A DNA stretch of 64,000 nt from Melitaea cinxia (Eukaryota > Arthropoda > Insecta > Lepidoptera > Nymphalidae). Below the pieces are notes generated by a model that did no database searches, was not told the DNA's origin, and saw nothing but the letters and a program-made list of their open reading frames with translations. Position 1 is the stretch's first letter, and each line of letters starts with the position of its first letter. Shown here one piece after another: positions 60,186-64,000 of the stretch. Made by a program: the position numbers and the translations under genes. The stretch is from positions 17,661,506-17,725,505 of the forward strand of contig NC_059404.1 of assembly GCF_905220565.1 (NCBI RefSeq), read 5' to 3'.

Positions 60186-62165
60186 ATGGAACTTGAAAAC
60201 AAAAAACTTTTAAACGATGATGGTGTGGAGATTGACGAGAGGCCCGAGAAGGGCGGAGTAGAGGAGAGGCCCGAGAAGGGTGCAGTTGTTTCGGATGGAG
60301 AGTTGTCTGACGTCGGCATGAGGTCGCGATCACCGTGCGACTCCGACTCGTCTCGCGCTCGGCTCTGGAAGCGGAAGCGCGATAGGGAAGAAGACACGTC
60401 AGATGACACTGATGATAAGTCCACGGCAGGAAAGTGTCACACGGCGCGCAGGGGTCGTGGCCGACCGCCCACGACAGGGCAATATGTTGGCCTCGCCAAG
60501 GCCAAGGCCGACTACCTCAAGCAGTGCGAGAGGGAGCTCGAGCTTGAGGCCGAAAGCGAGGCCATTGAGATCTCAAGGAGAGTGAGAGCTTCGCGCTCTA
60601 ATATAAATCCGGAAGGTGGGACGATTTCGGAAGAATGCTCGATAACAGATCTGCATCGGAAGGCCCAGGAATACGTCGAGGCCATTCTCACCGTGACAAA
60701 GATCTCTAAGAACTTGAAGGGGACGAGCAAGAAAGCTCTGAATGAGTCCGCCAAGGGTATAGGCGAAGTACTCGGCGCCCTATACCACCGAACGACGAAT
60801 GATGAGGTCAGGCAGCTGCGGGAGGCCAACGAGCGCCTAGAAGCGGAGAACGTACAGCTCCGCTCGGAGATCTCCGAGCTGCGACAGAGTGTAGCCGACA
60901 TTAGGCGTGAGCTGGGCTCGACGTCCACTCCAGCCCCTCCCGCGAATGAAAACGGACTGATCGACCGCATAATGGCAGGGGTGGGCGCCATGCTCGACTC
61001 CCGCCTGGCGAAGCTGGAGGAGTCTGGCAGACTCCTGCCTGAAGCGCCTGAAGCGCGAAAAGGACCACCGGCGGCTTCGAAGAAGATCGCAACGTCGCCG
61101 CCGCAGACAGGGGTCACAACGCTGACTCCGCCAGCGAACCCGGCCCCAAAGTCTGCAAGTCAGTCTGCCAAGAAGAAGAAAAAGAAGAAGAAGGCGGGTG
61201 CGGCTACCCAAGTCGCTGCGCCCAACGAGCCTCGCCCCCTACCACCTGCTCCGGCCGCTCTGACGGAGGGGTGGAATGTGGTGGCGAGGAAAGGCAGGAA
61301 GGTGGGGCCGCCCAAAAACCAGCCCCAGCCCCAGAACAAAGGTGTGCCGGCTAAAAAGCCAAAGACGCCGAAGCTGCGACTGCCGCGATCGGCGGCGGTG
61401 CAGCTGACGCTGCTGCCGGGCAGCACGAGGACCTACGCGGAGGTCCTCGGTGCCATAAAGGCTGACGGCCTTATAGCGAGCATGGGCGTCGAGACTCGCT
61501 ATAGGGTCTCTCAGACCGGCGCGCGAAGGTTCGAGCTGCCCGGCACCGGCAATAAGGAGAAGGCCGAGGAGCTAGCCCGGCGCATCAAGGCGGTCGTCGG
61601 CGAGGACGTGGCGGTCACCCGCCCGGAGAAGTGCGCCGACCTGCGGGTGGCCGGGTTAGACGACTCGGTCACTCCCCAGGAGCTGGCCGGCGTGATCGCC
61701 AAGGCGGGAGGATGCGCCGAAGAATCGATAAAAGTGGGCGAAGTACGGCAAAACTTCGCCGGCATCGGGACAGCGTGGGTTCGCCTGCCAGTAGAGGCGG
61801 CGAAGAAAGTGGTCGACGGGCGCCGCCTACTCGTTGGATTCGTGTCGGCGAGTGTGTCCCTGCTGAAGGCGAGACCTCAGCAATGTTATCGCTGCCACGA
61901 GGTTGGGCACGTGGCAGCGAAGTGCGACAAGGGGGTGGACCGCAGCGGCCAGTGCTACCGCTGCGGCAAGGAGGGGCACATTCGCCGGCAGTGTACTGCC
62001 GAAGCTTGCTGTCCCATATGCCAGGCGGAGAAAAAACCGGCTGGGCACAGCCTAGTTGCGTGCCCTCGCAATAAAGCAAGTCATAGGAGGAAAAAGGCGG
62101 CGCCCAGGGATAAAACCCGCGCACCGCCCGCCAACCGAGCCGGGGAGGTAGCAATGGACACCTAA
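60186..62165 (+). CDS. ORF1 protein, family I copy 5
   Basis: 659 residues, same N- and C-terminal versions as copy 4. The only residue difference that I find is Glu190Lys (NESAKGIG for NESAEGIG). The stop is 7 nt before the ORF2 start. Confidence 0.92.
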   Translation: MELENKKLLNDDGVEIDERPEKGGVEERPEKGAVVSDGELSDVGMRSRSPCDSDSSRARLWKRKRDREEDTSDDTDDKSTAGKCHTARRGRGRPPTTGQYVGLAKAKADYLKQCERELELEAESEAIEISRRVRASRSNINPEGGTISEECSITDLHRKAQEYVEAILTVTKISKNLKGTSKKALNESAKGIGEVLGALYHRTTNDEVRQLREANERLEAENVQLRSEISELRQSVADIRRELGSTSTPAPPANENGLIDRIMAGVGAMLDSRLAKLEESGRLLPEAPEARKGPPAASKKIATSPPQTGVTTLTPPANPAPKSASQSAKKKKKKKKAGAATQVAAPNEPRPLPPAPAALTEGWNVVARKGRKVGPPKNQPQPQNKGVPAKKPKTPKLRLPRSAAVQLTLLPGSTRTYAEVLGAIKADGLIASMGVETRYRVSQTGARRFELPGTGNKEKAEELARRIKAVVGEDVAVTRPEKCADLRVAGLDDSVTPQELAGVIAKAGGCAEESIKVGEVRQNFAGIGTAWVRLPVEAAKKVVDGRRLLVGFVSASVSLLKARPQQCYRCHEVGHVAAKCDKGVDRSGQCYRCGKEGHIRRQCTAEACCPICQAEKKPAGHSLVACPRNKASHRRKKAAPRDKTRAPPANRAGEVAMDT

Positions 62166-62172
62166 CTGCGTT

Positions 62173-64000
62173 ATGGCGCTTAAGGTGCTCCAAGCCAACC
62201 TGAACCACTGTGCCAGGGCCCAGGACCTCCTCGTCCAGAGCCTGGTACAGTGGTCCGTGCGGGCGGCGGTGGTGGCCGAGCCGTACTCGGTCCCGCCGAG
62301 GGATAATTGGATCGGCGATAACGACGGCGTGGTGGCCATCGTGACCCAGGTCGCCGCGGGCGCCCCGCCCTTTACGAATATTGTGAGGGGCTCGGGTTGC
62401 GTCGCGGCACTGCTGGGGGAGGTGGCCATCGTCGGGGCGTATTTTTCCCCGAACAAGTCGGTCGCCGAGTTCGAGGCGTTCCTCGACGGGACCGAGTCGA
62501 TCATGCGTAGGTTTTATCCGGCGGAAGTGCTCGTGCTGGGCGACTTCAATGCGAAGTCACGTCTGTGGGGGTGTCCTGCCACAGATGCGCGGGGGGCGAT
62601 TCTGGAGGAGTGGCTCGTTGCCACCGGCCTGACCGTCCTCAATCGCGGGACGGCCAACACGTGCGTGCGCAGGTCAGGCGGCTCGATCGTGGACGTGTCG
62701 TTTGCGAGCCCCGGCCTCGCGCGCCGCGTTCGGGACTGGCGAGTGCTGGACGACGTGGAGACTCTCTCGGATCATCGTTACATCCGCTTCGAGATCTCCG
62801 CTCGTCCGGCGGTGCCGCCAAGCTCCAGCCGCGCCCCGGCGGAGGAGGGTCCTCGGTGGCAGCTGAAGCGTCTCGACCGGGAGCGACTCGACGAAGCGGC
62901 GATAGTGGCGTCGTGTCAGCCGCGCGTCGACGGTTCACCGGACAGGGTGGCAGACTGGCTGGTGGCCAGAATGACCGACGCGTGCGACGCGGCCATGCCG
63001 CGGTCGAGGGGTCGCCCCGGGCGGGCTCAGGTGTACTGGTGGTCGGAGGCGATAGCGCAACTGCGCAGGGAGTGCGTGGCCGTCCGACGCCAGTACACGC
63101 GCTGCAGGAGGCGCATCTTCAGGACGCCCCCCGCTTCGCAGGACAGGACACGGCACGAGGAGGAGGGCGAGCGGCTGTACGCCCTTTACACGGCAGCCAA
63201 AGCCAGCCTCCGTCGTGCCATCGGCGAGTCGCAGGCCGCGGCCAGGGAGGAAATGCTGGACGGACTGAACAGCGACCCGTGGGGGATGCCCTACAAGCGG
63301 GTACGCAACAAGGTCCGTCCCTGGGCTCCTCCACTCACGGAGACCCTGGACGCCGAAGTGGTCCGTGAGGTGGTCGCGGCCCTGTTTCCGACGGCGCCGG
63401 CCGAGCACGAGCCGCCGTCGATGGCACCGCGTGGAGAGGATCGAGACGTCGGAGAGGAGGCACCGGAGGTCGGAGAGTCCGAATTTGAGGAAGCAGTCGC
63501 GCGGCTGCGACGGAAGAACGTCGCTCCAGGCCCGGATGGGATTCCGGGGAGGGCGTGGGCGGTGGCGCTGAACCACCTGGCGCCGCAAGTTCGAGGGCTA
63601 TTCTCTGCCTGTCTGGCTCAAGCCACAATTCCACAGCGGTGGAAGACAGGCAGGTTAGTCCTCCTCAGGAAGGAAGGCCGGCCGGCGGAGTCACCGTCGG
63701 CGTACCGCCCCATCGTCCTCCTCGACGAGCTCGCCAAGCTGTTCGAGCGCGTCGTGGCCGCGCGTCTGGTGGCGCACCTCGGGCGTCGAGGACCCGACCT
63801 CTCGGACGTACAGTTCGGCTTTCGCAGTGGCCGTTCTACCGTGGATGCCGTGCTGTGCGTCCGTGCCCAGGTGCAGGAAGCGGTGGCCCGGGGCGACGTC
63901 GTCGTGGCGGTGTCTATCGACATCGCCAACGCCTTCAATACGTTGCCCTGGGGCTGCATCAGGGAGGCGCTCCGCTACCACGGGGTGCCGACCTACTTGC
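62173..64000 (+). CDS. ORF2 protein, family I copy 5, partial at window end
   Basis: The first 609 residues are present: the endonuclease (N9, E36, LGDFNAKS, SDH) and the RT up to VSIDIANAFNTLPW and the following helix. The frame is open to the last base. The YADD loop and CCHC finger lie beyond the window, so competence cannot be judged. Confidence 0.92.
   Translation, partial: MALKVLQANLNHCARAQDLLVQSLVQWSVRAAVVAEPYSVPPRDNWIGDNDGVVAIVTQVAAGAPPFTNIVRGSGCVAALLGEVAIVGAYFSPNKSVAEFEAFLDGTESIMRRFYPAEVLVLGDFNAKSRLWGCPATDARGAILEEWLVATGLTVLNRGTANTCVRRSGGSIVDVSFASPGLARRVRDWRVLDDVETLSDHRYIRFEISARPAVPPSSSRAPAEEGPRWQLKRLDRERLDEAAIVASCQPRVDGSPDRVADWLVARMTDACDAAMPRSRGRPGRAQVYWWSEAIAQLRRECVAVRRQYTRCRRRIFRTPPASQDRTRHEEEGERLYALYTAAKASLRRAIGESQAAAREEMLDGLNSDPWGMPYKRVRNKVRPWAPPLTETLDAEVVREVVAALFPTAPAEHEPPSMAPRGEDRDVGEEAPEVGESEFEEAVARLRRKNVAPGPDGIPGRAWAVALNHLAPQVRGLFSACLAQATIPQRWKTGRLVLLRKEGRPAESPSAYRPIVLLDELAKLFERVVAARLVAHLGRRGPDLSDVQFGFRSGRSTVDAVLCVRAQVQEAVARGDVVVAVSIDIANAFNTLPWGCIREALRYHGVPTYL

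Larger units (their letters stand above)
59623..64000 (+). mobile_element. SART-like retrotransposon, family I copy 5 (cut by window end)
   Basis: Complete 5' part through ORF1 and more than half of ORF2, then the window ends. Nearly identical to copy 4. Confidence 0.95.

Overview
The window reads as the end of an insect chromosome, most likely a moth or butterfly (Lepidoptera). The evidence is a TTAGG telomere repeat, telomere-specific non-LTR retrotransposons of the SART type inserted in it, an intron-containing Toll receptor gene, and AT-rich flanks full of repeats of lepidopteran style: Helitron-like elements ending in CTAG, tRNA-derived SINEs and a hAT relic. The TTAGG strand reads 5'->3' to the right, so the chromosome tip lies to the right and the gene-bearing side to the left.

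Regions. (1) 1-3559: AT-rich intergenic DNA with a SINE, a Helitron-like element and a 760-bp hAT relic that still has its 8-bp target duplication. (2) 3560-9743: one eight-exon gene for a Toll-family receptor of 937 residues; its exons are extremely GC-rich inside AT-rich introns. (3) 9744-18950: gene-free subtelomeric DNA with a 2.25-kb array of 282-bp units arranged as alternating dimers, several Helitron-like elements, a tRNA-like cassette inside perfect inverted repeats, a decayed 5S rRNA copy and a minus-strand SINE/LINE tail. (4) 18951-19657: the boundary, made of exactly 40 copies of an 11-bp unit (TTTCGGTTAGG) followed by 53 perfect TTAGG units. (5) 19658-64000: a head-to-tail series of twelve retroelements, all in the same orientation and all inserted at the same position of the TTAGG unit, separated by 0 to 18 telomere repeats.

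Three autonomous SART-like families are visible. Family I has five copies (20627, 39762, 45836, 53508 and 59623, the last cut by the window end). Family II has one full copy (33431) and one 5'-truncated copy (30548). Family III has only a 5'-truncated copy (26666). Full elements carry ORF1 (coiled coil plus three CCHC zinc knuckles) and ORF2 (APE-type endonuclease, reverse transcriptase, C-terminal CCHC). Four further elements (19658, 28878, 32208, 51860) have no credible protein and borrow 5' or 3' ends of the autonomous families, so they look like non-autonomous parasites of the telomeric elements.

The most notable signal is not a protein. The first 101 nt of every family I copy fold as an HDV-like self-cleaving ribozyme whose predicted cut lies exactly at the telomere/element junction. 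Family II and two classes of non-autonomous element instead begin with a long hairpin, and in two of them the apical loop is TTAG and the stems show compensatory changes. One family I copy (45836) keeps both ORFs open but has lost the catalytic YADD motif through a 21-bp in-frame deletion.
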